Shown here one piece after another: positions 1 through 8,232 of a stretch of 64,000 nucleotides of DNA. Position numbers and translations under genes: made by a program. Under the pieces are notes generated by a model that was given only the letters and a program-made list of their open reading frames with translations, ran no database searches and was not told where the DNA came from. The stretch spans positions 33,931 to 97,930 of the forward strand of contig JAUJOR010000002.1 in NCBI GenBank assembly GCA_030447525.1, given 5' to 3'. How positions within the stretch are numbered: position 1 is the first letter of the stretch; each line of letters begins with the position of its first letter. Origin of the DNA: Chloroflexota bacterium. GTDB lineage: Bacteria; Chloroflexota; UBA11872; UBA12225.

Positions 1-85
1 GGGCTTTCCCTCCTGGTCTTCGATGTGCTGGGGCTTTCCCTCCTGGTCTTCGATGTGCTGGGGCTTTCCCTCCTGGTCTTCGATG
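1..85. repeat. 30-bp tandem repeat, about 2.8 copies, at window edge
   Basis: Two identical 30-bp units (1-30, 31-60) are followed by a third that matches for 25 bases (61-85). The array runs off the left edge, so its true copy number is unknown. Because 30 is a multiple of 3, both strands stay open across it: the minus strand reads a 10-residue period (HIEDQEGKPQ) and the plus strand another (CWGFPSWSSM). It lies 31 bp beyond the stop of the minus-strand nuclease gene. I see no start codon or ribosome site that makes either reading a convincing gene. Confidence 0.9.
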
Positions 86-115
86 CGGAGGGAACCTGAC
101 TGTCCTCCGCCAGGT

Positions 116-2206
116 CTAAGAGAGGGCCAGGGCAGCGGCGCGAGCGATTTCAGTGGCCGGCATGTCCGGCGTCACGGGGATGCATTCGGGGTCGCCGCTG
201 TGCCGGTAGATCCAGCGCATCAGGATGTGCCCCTGGTGGGCGTCCAGCGCGCCGTCCGCGGGTAGGGGGCCGGCGGGCGGTGCCAGGGTGCTCTGCCGGC
301 CGGCCTCGATCAGCGCCACCAGCGCCGAGGGGGTATGGCCGTCTTTCCCATCTCTGGGTTCCAGGGCCTCGGGCGGGACGTGCAGGCGGCGGCGCAGCTG
401 ACCGTCGTAGACGAAAAAGAGGATCGCCCCCCCGCCGGCATCACGGTAGGCCATCATCAGGTCGTCGCCGCCGAGCCCTCCCTCCACCGGCCGGTACTCC
501 CGGCGCACGCGCCGCAGGCGGGAGCGGCACTCCCGCAGCATGAGCTGCTCCCAACCCGGCGCCGCGCCGCCCGCTTCGATCTCGATCTGGGCCAGGCGGG
601 CGTCCAGGGCATCGAGCGTGGCCACGCGCCCATGGGTGACAAAGTGCCAGGCGTACTCCAGCAGGACGGCGTACTGCTGGCGTGTGATCAGCTCCGCGCA
701 GGGCGCCGGGCACAGCCCCTGGCCCAGCCGCAAGCAGGGCCGGCGCATCTCCGGGCGTTTCGCCGGCAGAACCCGGCGGCAGGAGCGGAGCTGAAAGACG
801 CGTCGCAACGTCCCTATCGTGTGGCGCACCTCCTGAGTCGTGCGGTAGGGACCGGCATAGCGCACCCCGCTGGACTGGGCGTCGCCGGGGGAGTGGGGAT
901 CCCCGGCGGCGCTCTGAATGTGCTGGGCGGCGCCCGCCCTGGGAAAGGGGCCCAGATCGAGGCGCAGGAATGGGCAGCCCTGCCGGCTACGGGCCTGCAC
1001 GTTGTAGGGGGGCTGCAGGGACCGGATGCGTGCCGACTCCAGGAGCAGGGCGTCCAGCTCGCAGCCGGCCACCTCATGGGCGATGGACGCCGTGCGCTCC
1101 AGTAGCCCGTCGTGGCGGCGCAGGGCGCGGGCCGTCCCGGAGAAGTGCTGCGCCACCCGCTGGCGCAGAGAGGCGGCCTTGCCGACGTAGAGCGCCTGCC
1201 CGGCGGCGTCGCTAAACGTGTAGACCCCCGGTGCCTCGGGGAGGGAGCCTAGCATGCCCGGCGCCAGGGCGGTGCGCACCTGGCGCACACGCTCCTGGCG
1301 CCCGGTCACCCGGCTGGACAGCCAGTCCTGGAGCTGGCCGACCGTGGTGATCTCCCCATCCCCGGTTTCCAACAGGCGGCCCAGGAGCCTTTGTAGCACC
1401 TGGGCCGTGAGCCGGGCGCCCGCCAGGGCCCGGTGGCGCAGCGGAGGGGTCAAACCGAGGGCCGACGCTACCCGGCTCAGGCTCGGCCGGCGCAAGTGGG
1501 GCAGGAGGCGCAAGGCCACTTCCTCGGTATCCAGCGCCGGACTGCCAAACGGCGGGAGACCATGCCAGAGGGCCTCGTAGTTCAGAAAGCTCAGCTCGCT
1601 GCCGATGTTGTGGCCGACCACCACGCCGTCGCCAATCATGGCCCGCACTTCCGGCAGCACGGCCTGCGCCCCCGGCGCGCTCTCCACCATCTCCTGGGTG
1701 ATGCCGGTCCGCTCGGTGATGAAGGCAGGGAGGGCCCGTTGCGGGTTGACCAGGGACTCGTAGTACCCGGTGATCTCCCCGCCCTGAACCGTCACTACGG
1801 CCACATCAACGATGCGATGCTGCTCCCTGCGGCCCCCCGTGGTCTCCACGTCCAGCACGGCAAAAAGGGCCTCTGCCAGGCGGGTCTCGGCCCCACGCAA
1901 GCCCCCGGCGCGCTCCCACTCCGCCAGGCCCCAGTTGCCGGAGTCATCACGCGCAAAGCGGGTGTCCCCCTCCAGGAGCTCTTCCACCAGGCGGATGAAG
2001 GGAGACCGTGACGCCGGGGCCGCAGCGCCCGCAAGACCGCGGGACTGGTTGGGCCCCGGCGACGGTCCCCGAGCGCTCAACGACACGGCTGATTGACCGA
2101 GCAAGCGGGCGGCGAGGGCCTGGGGAGGCTGGGGCTCCCCCGTCTGCTCTAGATAGTCGATGGCCAGCTCGGTCAGATGCCGGTACCGTGTAGTAACGGA
2201 GATCAT
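116..2206 (-). CDS. DEDDh-type exonuclease / GIY-YIG (UvrC/Cho-like) fusion nuclease
   Basis: A 696-aa fusion. Residues 1-110 look like a helical or winged-helix lead-in. Residues 114-280 are an RNase T/DnaQ-like exonuclease fold, with DVETTG at 119-124 and VVGHN at 196-200. Residues 318-410 are a GIY-YIG domain (GVY 327-329, YVG 340-342). A cysteine cluster typical of UvrC/Cho follows (RPCLRLGQGLCPAPC). The known family is the actinobacterial/Chloroflexota exonuclease-UvrC-like protein linked to DNA repair. The exonuclease motifs look degenerate: the second acidic position is Glu204 and the motif after His258 has Gly263 where Asp is expected, so 3'-5' exonuclease activity is doubtful while the GIY-YIG part looks intact. 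ATG start; there is no Shine-Dalgarno, but TACTAT lies just upstream, which would fit a leaderless transcript. Confidence 0.88.
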   Translation of the reverse strand: MISVTTRYRHLTELAIDYLEQTGEPQPPQALAARLLGQSAVSLSARGPSPGPNQSRGLAGAAAPASRSPFIRLVEELLEGDTRFARDDSGNWGLAEWERAGGLRGAETRLAEALFAVLDVETTGGRREQHRIVDVAVVTVQGGEITGYYESLVNPQRALPAFITERTGITQEMVESAPGAQAVLPEVRAMIGDGVVVGHNIGSELSFLNYEALWHGLPPFGSPALDTEEVALRLLPHLRRPSLSRVASALGLTPPLRHRALAGARLTAQVLQRLLGRLLETGDGEITTVGQLQDWLSSRVTGRQERVRQVRTALAPGMLGSLPEAPGVYTFSDAAGQALYVGKAASLRQRVAQHFSGTARALRRHDGLLERTASIAHEVAGCELDALLLESARIRSLQPPYNVQARSRQGCPFLRLDLGPFPRAGAAQHIQSAAGDPHSPGDAQSSGVRYAGPYRTTQEVRHTIGTLRRVFQLRSCRRVLPAKRPEMRRPCLRLGQGLCPAPCAELITRQQYAVLLEYAWHFVTHGRVATLDALDARLAQIEIEAGGAAPGWEQLMLRECRSRLRRVRREYRPVEGGLGGDDLMMAYRDAGGGAILFFVYDGQLRRRLHVPPEALEPRDGKDGHTPSALVALIEAGRQSTLAPPAGPLPADGALDAHQGHILMRWIYRHSGDPECIPVTPDMPATEIARAAALALS

Positions 2207-2290
2207 TCGGGAGGATAGTACCCCACCCCGCCAGGCCGGCGGCGCCGGCGTCCGGCGGAGATGCCTCCGCGAGGGTGGAGCCAGGGGGCG

Positions 2291-2647
2291 CTAGCGGCCC
2301 CGCCCCCCGCCAATAAACCAGCTCATCAGGACGCCTAGGGCCGAGACCAGCAAGGCCCCAACGACGGCCGGCACCACGCCGACCACCTGCACGCCCGGCA
2401 CCAGCGTAGCCGCCAGGCCGAACATGATGGCGTTGATCACGAAGTGGAACAGGCCCAGAGTGAGGCACGTCAGTGGCAGGGTCAGGAGCCTTACCACCGG
2501 GCGCACAAAGGCGTTCAGCACGGCCAGCACAAAGGCGAACGCCGCGGCCGCCCCATAATCGGAGACGATGATCCCTTCAGGGAGGAGGTATGCCGCCAGC
2601 AAGAGGGCGAGAAAGGGGACGAGCCAGCGAAACAGCAGTCCAATCAT
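2291..2647 (-). CDS. Small membrane protein, YvlD / phage_holin_4_2 family
   Basis: A 118-aa protein with four hydrophobic segments (about residues 4-22, 30-50, 58-82, 88-112) and the family pattern N-A-F-V-R-P-V-V-R-L-L-T-L-P around residue 45. This family carries a phage-holin name in databases but is widespread on chromosomes as a small inner-membrane protein (YvlD in Bacillus). Its exact role is unknown; YvlD is linked to envelope stress. The gene is transcribed toward the nuclease gene on the same strand, 84 bp away. A TATAGT hexamer sits just before the ATG and no clear ribosome site is visible. Nothing nearby is phage-like, so a lysis role is unlikely. Confidence 0.82.
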   Translation of the reverse strand: MIGLLFRWLVPFLALLLAAYLLPEGIIVSDYGAAAAFAFVLAVLNAFVRPVVRLLTLPLTCLTLGLFHFVINAIMFGLAATLVPGVQVVGVVPAVVGALLVSALGVLMSWFIGGGRGR

Positions 2648-2743
2648 GTCGTCTACTATAGTTCGCTACAGTCCCACCAGGGGTACCCGACGTGTGTCGA
2701 TGGCCCTGGCGTGGCACAACCCGAGGCGACCGGAGGGGGAACC

Positions 2744-4129
2744 ATGTCTCTTGCGAGAAGCGCGCCAGCGACCCTTGCACCTGCGCACACCCGGCGTCGT
2801 GTCCTGGTCCGCCTCGGGGGTGCGGCCGCCACCCTGGGGGGCGCCGCCGGCATGGCCTGCGCCGCTCCCGGTGGCGAGCCGGCGCCAGCGGCCCCCACCG
2901 GCCGGCGGGCTGACTTGCGCGTCCACGTGGTGAAGAAGACCGATGTCTCTGATTGGATCGAGCAGGGCCTGCAGCAGAACATCGACGATTGGAAGACCAA
3001 GCACCCCAATCTTAACGTCACCTTGGAGCTGCACGGCACCTGGACGGACACGTACTTTCCACAAGTGATCGCCATCAGCGCCAGCGGTCAGCTCGGCGAC
3101 CTGGTGTGGTACCCGCCCCGGCATCGCTCGCATATCGCCTGGGGCACCAAGTACGGCATCGTTCGCGACCTCAACCCCATAGCCAAGGCGGCTAAGTATG
3201 ACATGGGTCAGTTCTATAAGGGAGCCACCGAGCAGAACACGGCGGAAGGCAAACAGTACTGGCTTTCTTACATTTCCGAGCCGATCGTCCCGCTGATGGC
3301 TTACAACAAGACCAAGGTGCAGCAGCTCGGCCTGGGCCTCCCCAAAGACGACTGGACGTTTGACGACCTAGCAGAGTGGGCCAAGCGGGGGACGACCGCC
3401 ACTACCTTCGGATACTACCGCGGGGATTCGGGGGCCGCCCCCTTTGCGAGCGGGCCGTATCTCCGCCAGTGGGGCGTCGAGCCGGTGGATGCTACCGGGA
3501 AAAAGGCGACGTTCCTGGACACGCGGGAGGCCTTTGTGCAGGCCCTGACCTACCGTCATAACTTGATGAACGTCTGGAAGGTGTCCCCCAACCCCAGGGA
3601 CGGGGCCATCAACCAGGGCGACCTCTTCGGCAAAGAGCAGCGCCTCCTGGCCGCTGAAGTGTGGCCGTTTCGCATCCAGCTCTACCCCAAGGATTACACC
3701 GAGTTTGAGACGGACTTCGTCCTCACCCCCACGGTGAAGAAGGGCGAGCGGCGTCGCAGCATGCTCAACGAGCATGTCTTCGGCATTACCACCGCCAGCA
3801 AGACTCCAGAAGAAGCCTTCGCCTTCCTGAGCTGGATCTCCGGCAAGGAGATGAACGTCCAGGGACTGGCCCAGGCATTCAAAGGGCCCATCGCCCGCCC
3901 CGACGTCTGGGCCGACCCGCGCATTGCCGACAAGTGGCCGACCTACAAGAAGCTGCGCCCGGTGATGGAGGGCATCGAGCCCGACTACGTCGTGGCCAAT
4001 TTCCGTGGCGAGGAGTTCGATAGAGCCGCCAGTTGGGCCCGCCTGGAGCGCGGTGAGGTCCCCGTCCTGGAAGCCGCGAACGAGATCCAGCGCCTGAGTC
4101 AGGAGGTCCTGGCCAAGGACCCTGCTTGA
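2744..4129 (+). CDS. Extracellular solute-binding protein (family 1), Tat lipoprotein
   Basis: A 461-aa sugar-type ABC binding protein. The ATG at 2744 is chosen because GGAGGGGG lies just upstream; the frame is open further 5' but without a better start. The N-terminus has a twin-arginine-like stretch (TRRRVLVRLGG) and a lipobox ending in Cys about residue 40, so export and lipid anchoring are likely. The body has the usual mixed alpha/beta pattern of MalE/UgpB-like proteins, including an aromatic-rich ligand region. No ABC permease or ATPase gene is adjacent, so it must share a distant transporter or act as an orphan receptor. Substrate unknown; the nearby enolase-superfamily and mannonate-dehydratase-like genes suggest a sugar or sugar acid (inference). 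Confidence 0.85.
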   Translation: MSLARSAPATLAPAHTRRRVLVRLGGAAATLGGAAGMACAAPGGEPAPAAPTGRRADLRVHVVKKTDVSDWIEQGLQQNIDDWKTKHPNLNVTLELHGTWTDTYFPQVIAISASGQLGDLVWYPPRHRSHIAWGTKYGIVRDLNPIAKAAKYDMGQFYKGATEQNTAEGKQYWLSYISEPIVPLMAYNKTKVQQLGLGLPKDDWTFDDLAEWAKRGTTATTFGYYRGDSGAAPFASGPYLRQWGVEPVDATGKKATFLDTREAFVQALTYRHNLMNVWKVSPNPRDGAINQGDLFGKEQRLLAAEVWPFRIQLYPKDYTEFETDFVLTPTVKKGERRRSMLNEHVFGITTASKTPEEAFAFLSWISGKEMNVQGLAQAFKGPIARPDVWADPRIADKWPTYKKLRPVMEGIEPDYVVANFRGEEFDRAASWARLERGEVPVLEAANEIQRLSQEVLAKDPA

Positions 4130-4234
4130 CGGCCGATATGCGCCCGCGCCGATCTGGTGCGCCCTGGAGCGGTTATTCACACGCGGCTCCATCAGGGGCA
4201 GGGAACGGAGGTGGGGAGCCGTGGTGGCTGCGTA

Positions 4235-4255
4235 GCCGGGCCTACTTAGCCCGGC
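4235..4255. terminator. Hairpin between convergent genes, overlapping a stop codon
   Basis: A perfect 7-bp inverted repeat (GCCGGGC / GCCCGGC) with a 7-nt loop. It lies between the converging binding-protein and DUF2243 genes, and its loop contains the TAG stop of the minus-strand gene. There is no T-tract on either side, so it is at best a non-canonical bidirectional terminator or 3'-end stabiliser. Confidence 0.45.
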
Positions 4256-4766
4256 CGCCGGCGGGGGGACGCCGTGCCGTGCGGCCCTCGCCGACGCCGC
4301 GCCACAGGAGCCATCCGGCTACCAGGAGAAGGACGGCCACGCCGTTAAAGGCCAGATCGTAGGGCCAGATGTTGTCTACCCCCTCGCGCACCGGATGGAG
4401 CTGTAGCAGCTTGTGCTGCACCGTCCCGTCGTATAGGTTGAAGCCGCCCATACCGAGGAGAATTCCGGCTCCCAGGGCGCGCCCCGTCGCCCCGGCCCGG
4501 CTGATCCGGTGACGTCGTAGCCAGAGGAGCAGCGCCCCAAGAAGGAGCAGCCCCGCCGTCACGGCGTGAAAGATGCCGTCGATGAACAGGCGCCAGTCCA
4601 GCGTGGTATGTACATAGAAGTGGTGCCACTGCAGCATCTCGTGCAGCACCACTTGATCCAGGGTGCCGATCACCCCGACGCCGAGGATGACGCCGATCCA
4701 CCGCAGCGTGCCGGCTTCCCTGCCCGGCACATCAGCCGTCCGTGGCGCTACCATTCGCCTGTCCAT
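4242..4766 (-). CDS. DUF2243 family membrane protein
   Basis: A 174-aa integral membrane protein with four predicted membrane segments. It has the His-rich family signature HEMLQWHHFY near residue 45, and GGFNLYDGTVQHKLLQLHPV followed by WPYDLAFNG. These conserved His residues resemble metal or heme-ligand positions, and homologues are often found near cytochrome oxidase genes (family knowledge); cydAB is 2 kb away here. The start at 4766 is preferred over longer options because AGGAG precedes it at a normal distance; an internal ATG four codons later is possible. The gene is divergent from the enolase-superfamily gene, about 200 bp apart. Function not established. Confidence 0.8.
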   Translation of the reverse strand: MDRRMVAPRTADVPGREAGTLRWIGVILGVGVIGTLDQVVLHEMLQWHHFYVHTTLDWRLFIDGIFHAVTAGLLLLGALLLWLRRHRISRAGATGRALGAGILLGMGGFNLYDGTVQHKLLQLHPVREGVDNIWPYDLAFNGVAVLLLVAGWLLWRGVGEGRTARRPPAGGRAK

Positions 4767-4969
4767 CCTAGCGCTGCTCCTGGCGCCAAACCGGTGACTA
4801 CATGCTCGACGCGCCTGCTCGGAGCCGTCGGCAGGAACCGCGCCGCCGTATCCTCTTGGTCGGTGAGACGTCCCTGCGGGTGCATTGTCTGCACGATCCC
4901 GCGGCCCCCCGCGCCGTTCCATTCCGGCGCCCACCAAGTCGCGCGCATGAGCATTCGGAGAGACGTGTG

Positions 4970-6412
4970 ATGCCCGCATCCCCAACGCGCCCGGCCCCAA
5001 CCGACGTCAGACCGGGCCAGACCACGCTCTACTTTCTCCCCGTAGAGACGCGGGTGCCTCTGAAGTTCGGCGCCGAGACCCTGACTTCCGTCACCTGCGC
5101 CCGCGTCTGCCTGGAGGTGGAGACCCCCGACGGACGGCGCGCCCGGGGCTGGGGTGAGACCCCCCTGAGCGTCCAATGGGCCTGGCCCAGCGCCCTCCCC
5201 TATGACGTCCGCCAGGCGGCGCTGATGGCCTTTTGCGTCGAGCTGGTAGACGCCTGGGCCACCTTTGACCGCTGGGGCCATCCGCTGGAAGTCGGCCACG
5301 CCTTCTTGACCGGGCGCCTGCCGGCCCTGCTGGAGGGATTCAACGCCCGCCGCGCCCACAGCGAGCCCATGCCCTGGCTGGCGGCTCTGATCTGCTGCTC
5401 CGCCTTTGATCTGGCCCTGCACGACGCCTACGGCGCGCGGCACGACGTTCCCGTGTACCGCACCTACGCCCCGCCGTTTCTGCGTACCGACCTGGCCGAG
5501 TACCTCACTCCCGCCCGCCCCGACATCTCCTTCGCCGGCAAGTATCCCGCAGACTTCCTGGTCTCCCCGCCGCAGCGGCTCCCCGCCTGGCACCTGGTGG
5601 GGGGCAAGGACCCGGTGCATCCCGCCGAGCTGGACGGCAGCGAGCCGGCGGATGGGTATCCCGTGCTCCTACGGGAGTGGATTCGCCGCGACGGCCTTAC
5701 CTGCCTCAAGGTGAAGCTGCGGGGGAACGACGCCGGCTGGGACTATGACCGCCTGGTCACAGTGGGGCAGATGGCCGCCGAGGAGGGGGCGCAGTGGCTC
5801 TCCAGCGACTTCAACTGCACCGTGACCGACCCGGCGTACGTCAACGACATCCTCGACCGCCTGGTGCTGGAGCAGCCCCGCATCTACGGCATGCTCCTCT
5901 ACGTCGAGCAGCCCTTCCCCTATGAGCTGGACGAGCATCCGATCGACGTCCACAGCGTGGCCGCTCGCAAGCCCCTGTTCATGGATGAGAGCGCCCACGA
6001 CTGGCGTCTCGTGCGCCGCGGGCGCGAGCTGGGTTGGACGGGCGTGGCCCTCAAGACCTGCAAGACGCAGACGGGGGCCCTGCTCAGCCTGTGCTGGGCC
6101 AAGGCGCACGGCATGACCTTGATGGTGCAAGACCTGACGAACCCCATGCTTGCCCAGGTGCCCCACGTCCTGCTCGCCGCCCACGCTGGGACGATCATGG
6201 GGGTGGAGACGAACGGGATGCAGTTCTACCCCGAGGCGTCGCGCCTCGAAGCAGCCGTGCACCCCGGGCTCTACACCCGCCGCGCCGGCCAGGTTGACCT
6301 CTCCAGCGTGCACGGGGCCGGCTTTGGCTACGCCGGGGCGGAAGCTCGGCGTCCTCTCCCCCAGCCGGCGCGTCACGTCTTGGGTCTGACGGCGCCGCTC
6401 GGCGCCGCTTGA
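4970..6412 (+). CDS. Mandelate racemase / muconate-lactonizing enzyme family protein (enolase superfamily)
   Basis: A 480-aa protein with an enolase-type N-terminal cap followed by a TIM barrel. The barrel shows the catalytic K-x-K (CLKVKLRG), metal-ligand positions in SSDFN, YVEQP and FMDESAHD, and the second-face lysine in ALKTCKTQTG. This set matches the MLE/dipeptide-epimerase branch rather than classical enolase. The reaction is proton abstraction alpha to a carboxylate, giving epimerisation, racemisation or dehydration; the substrate cannot be read from sequence. It is longer than the usual 350-400 aa because of an insertion around residues 130-240. ATG at 4970 follows GGAGAG. It may form a functional pair with the upstream binding protein, although a divergent gene separates them. 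Confidence 0.82.
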   Translation: MPASPTRPAPTDVRPGQTTLYFLPVETRVPLKFGAETLTSVTCARVCLEVETPDGRRARGWGETPLSVQWAWPSALPYDVRQAALMAFCVELVDAWATFDRWGHPLEVGHAFLTGRLPALLEGFNARRAHSEPMPWLAALICCSAFDLALHDAYGARHDVPVYRTYAPPFLRTDLAEYLTPARPDISFAGKYPADFLVSPPQRLPAWHLVGGKDPVHPAELDGSEPADGYPVLLREWIRRDGLTCLKVKLRGNDAGWDYDRLVTVGQMAAEEGAQWLSSDFNCTVTDPAYVNDILDRLVLEQPRIYGMLLYVEQPFPYELDEHPIDVHSVAARKPLFMDESAHDWRLVRRGRELGWTGVALKTCKTQTGALLSLCWAKAHGMTLMVQDLTNPMLAQVPHVLLAAHAGTIMGVETNGMQFYPEASRLEAAVHPGLYTRRAGQVDLSSVHGAGFGYAGAEARRPLPQPARHVLGLTAPLGAA

Positions 6413-6498
6413 TGCTTGACGGTTGGCGGGCGTAGGCCGGGACAGAGGGGATCTATCCAGGCCCTCGCCTCGGGACACGCACCCCACGGCTCCAGGGA

Positions 6499-6517
6499 TG
6501 TTGCCCCATGCGCAACA
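6499..6517. promoter_or_regulatory. Inverted repeat upstream of cydA, candidate operator
   Basis: TGTTGC and GCAACA are separated by 7 nt, about 115 bp before cydA. It does not match the FNR (TTGAT-N4-ATCAA) or Rex (TTGTGA-N6-TCACAA) consensus. A dimeric regulator site is possible but unproven. Confidence 0.35.
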
Positions 6518-6560
6518 CGTGCCGGAGTGCAAAGATTTGGACGTGCGCCCCGCGTGATGG

Positions 6561-6591
6561 CCTGTGAGGGGAACGACCTGTGAGGGGAACG
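6561..6591. repeat. 15-bp direct repeat, 2 copies, in the cydA leader
   Basis: CCTGTGAGGGGAACG occurs at 6561-6575 and 6577-6591 with a 16-bp period, followed by a degenerate third unit. It lies between the inverted repeat and the cydA ribosome-binding site. Confidence 0.85.
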
Positions 6592-6630
6592 GCCCATGAG
6601 GCGCGGGCACCGGGGGGCACGGGAGCCTGA

Positions 6631-8067
6631 ATGGACACCCTAACCGCCGCCCGGCTGCAGATGGAAGTCTCGCTCGGCTTCCACATGATCTTCGCCGCCG
6701 TGGGCATGGCCATGCCCCTGATGATGCTCATCGCCGAGGGGCGCTACCTGCGTACGGGAGATACCGAGGCCCTGCGCCTGGCCCAGACCTGGGCCAAGGT
6801 GACGGCCGTCCTGTTCGCCATAGGCGCCGTCTCCGGCACCGCCCTCTCCTTCGAGCTCGGGCTGCTGTGGCCCCGCTTCATGGCCTTCGCCGGCCCGCTG
6901 ATCGGCACGGCCTTCGCCCTGGAAGGGTACGCCTTCTTTATCGAGGCCATCTTTCTGGGCCTGTACCTCTACGGCTGGAAGCGCTTGAGCCCGCGGGCCC
7001 ACTGGCTGTGCGGCGTCCCCGTCGCCGTCAGCGGGGCCCTTTCCGGCATCCTGGTAGTCTCCGCCAATGCCTGGATGCAAAGCCCTGTCGGCTTCAAGCT
7101 GGGCCCGGACGGGATGCCGGTGGACGTCGACCCCGTGGCCGCCCTGTTCAACCCGGCATGGCCTTACATGGCCGCCCACTCCACCATCTCTACCTACCAG
7201 GCCGTCGGCTTCGCCGCCGCCGGGGTATACGCCTGGGCCCTGCTGCGCAACCGTGCCCCGTGGCGCCGGCATTACAACCGCCTGGCCGTGCTGATCTCCA
7301 TGTCCCTGGGGCTCGTGGCCGCCCTGCTGCAGCCTTTTGTAGGTGACCTGCTGGCCAAGCGGGCGCACCTGGCGCAGCCGGCCAAGCTGGCGGCCATGGA
7401 GGGGCAGTTCCGGACCGAGAGGGGGGCGCCCCTGCGCCTCGGGGGCCTGCCCGACCCGGCCACGGGGGAGACCCGCTGGGCGATAGAGATCCCTAGGGCC
7501 CTGAGCATCCTCGCCACCGGCGACCCCCAGGGGGAGGTGCAGGGCCTGGAGGCCTTCCCGCGCGATCAGTGGCCCAACGTGGTCATCACCCACCTGGCCT
7601 TCCAGGTCATGGTGGGGGCCGGCGTGGCCATGATCGGCGTCGGGCTGTGGTTCCTGTGGGCCTGGTGGCGTGGCCGGCCAGCGCGCGCTACCACCTCCGG
7701 CGCTGGGAGGGGGCTTCTGGCCGGGGCGGGCGTGGACTGGGCCTCCCGCCGATGGCTCCTGTGGGGGCTCGTCCTGGCCTCCCCCCTGGGATTCCTGGCC
7801 CTGCAGGCCGGTTGGATCGTGACCGAGGTCGGCCGGCAGCCCTGGATCATCTACCGCGTCATGCGCACGAGCGAGGCGGTCACGCCGGCTGCGGAGGTAG
7901 GAAGCTCGCTGGCCGCCTTTGTGCTGCTCTATACCGGACTGACGGTGGCTTTGGTCGCCCTGCTCCGGCGCTTGGCCCGCACCACCGATTCGCCAGAAGC
8001 CGGTTCGCCAGAAGCCGGTCGACCGGCGACGAAAGAGGGAGCTGCGGGCATTCCCGTGCGGGCCTAA
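6631..8067 (+). CDS. cydA: Cytochrome bd ubiquinol oxidase subunit I
   Basis: A 478-aa polytopic membrane protein that oxidises quinol and reduces O2 to water with CydB. His18 matches the heme b595 ligand, His183 the heme b558 ligand, and Glu98/Glu105 the proton-channel acids. The GRQPW signature is present as GWIVTEVGRQPWIIYRVMR. The Q-loop is short, as in the cyanide-insensitive-oxidase-like branch. The C-terminal tail contains a perfect 15-bp tandem duplication (7989-8018) that gives a repeated SPEAG peptide. ATG at 6631 follows GGGAG. cydB follows on the same strand after 165 bp; no cydX or cydDC genes are in the window. Confidence 0.95.
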   Translation: MDTLTAARLQMEVSLGFHMIFAAVGMAMPLMMLIAEGRYLRTGDTEALRLAQTWAKVTAVLFAIGAVSGTALSFELGLLWPRFMAFAGPLIGTAFALEGYAFFIEAIFLGLYLYGWKRLSPRAHWLCGVPVAVSGALSGILVVSANAWMQSPVGFKLGPDGMPVDVDPVAALFNPAWPYMAAHSTISTYQAVGFAAAGVYAWALLRNRAPWRRHYNRLAVLISMSLGLVAALLQPFVGDLLAKRAHLAQPAKLAAMEGQFRTERGAPLRLGGLPDPATGETRWAIEIPRALSILATGDPQGEVQGLEAFPRDQWPNVVITHLAFQVMVGAGVAMIGVGLWFLWAWWRGRPARATTSGAGRGLLAGAGVDWASRRWLLWGLVLASPLGFLALQAGWIVTEVGRQPWIIYRVMRTSEAVTPAAEVGSSLAAFVLLYTGLTVALVALLRRLARTTDSPEAGSPEAGRPATKEGAAGIPVRA

Positions 8068-8155
8068 AGGTGACCCGGCAGGTTCACGGACGCCCCTTAT
8101 CGGCCGCCCTCGGTACGTCAATGCATGAGTATCCCGGCCAAGACGTAGAGGTGCC

Positions 8156-8177
8156 CGGCCTCCCCCGGGGGAGGCCG
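8156..8177. promoter_or_regulatory. 22-bp perfect palindrome between cydA and cydB
   Basis: An uninterrupted self-complementary stretch with 11-bp arms (CGGCCTCCCCC) and no loop. It lies about 90 bp after the cydA stop and 55 bp before cydB. It could fold as a strong RNA hairpin that changes the CydA:CydB ratio, or be a protein site. No T-tract follows. Confidence 0.5.
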
Positions 8178-8232
8178 ATGTGGCCTGACAGACCGGCCGG
8201 CGCACTGGCCCCGGCAATGGCGCAAAGGGTGT

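Noticed and set aside
1..85. Possible CRISPR array
   Set aside because: The 30-bp units are directly contiguous with no spacers.
2291..2647. Phage holin / prophage remnant
   Set aside because: The family name is historical; no phage genes are nearby and the YvlD-type protein is a normal chromosomal membrane protein.
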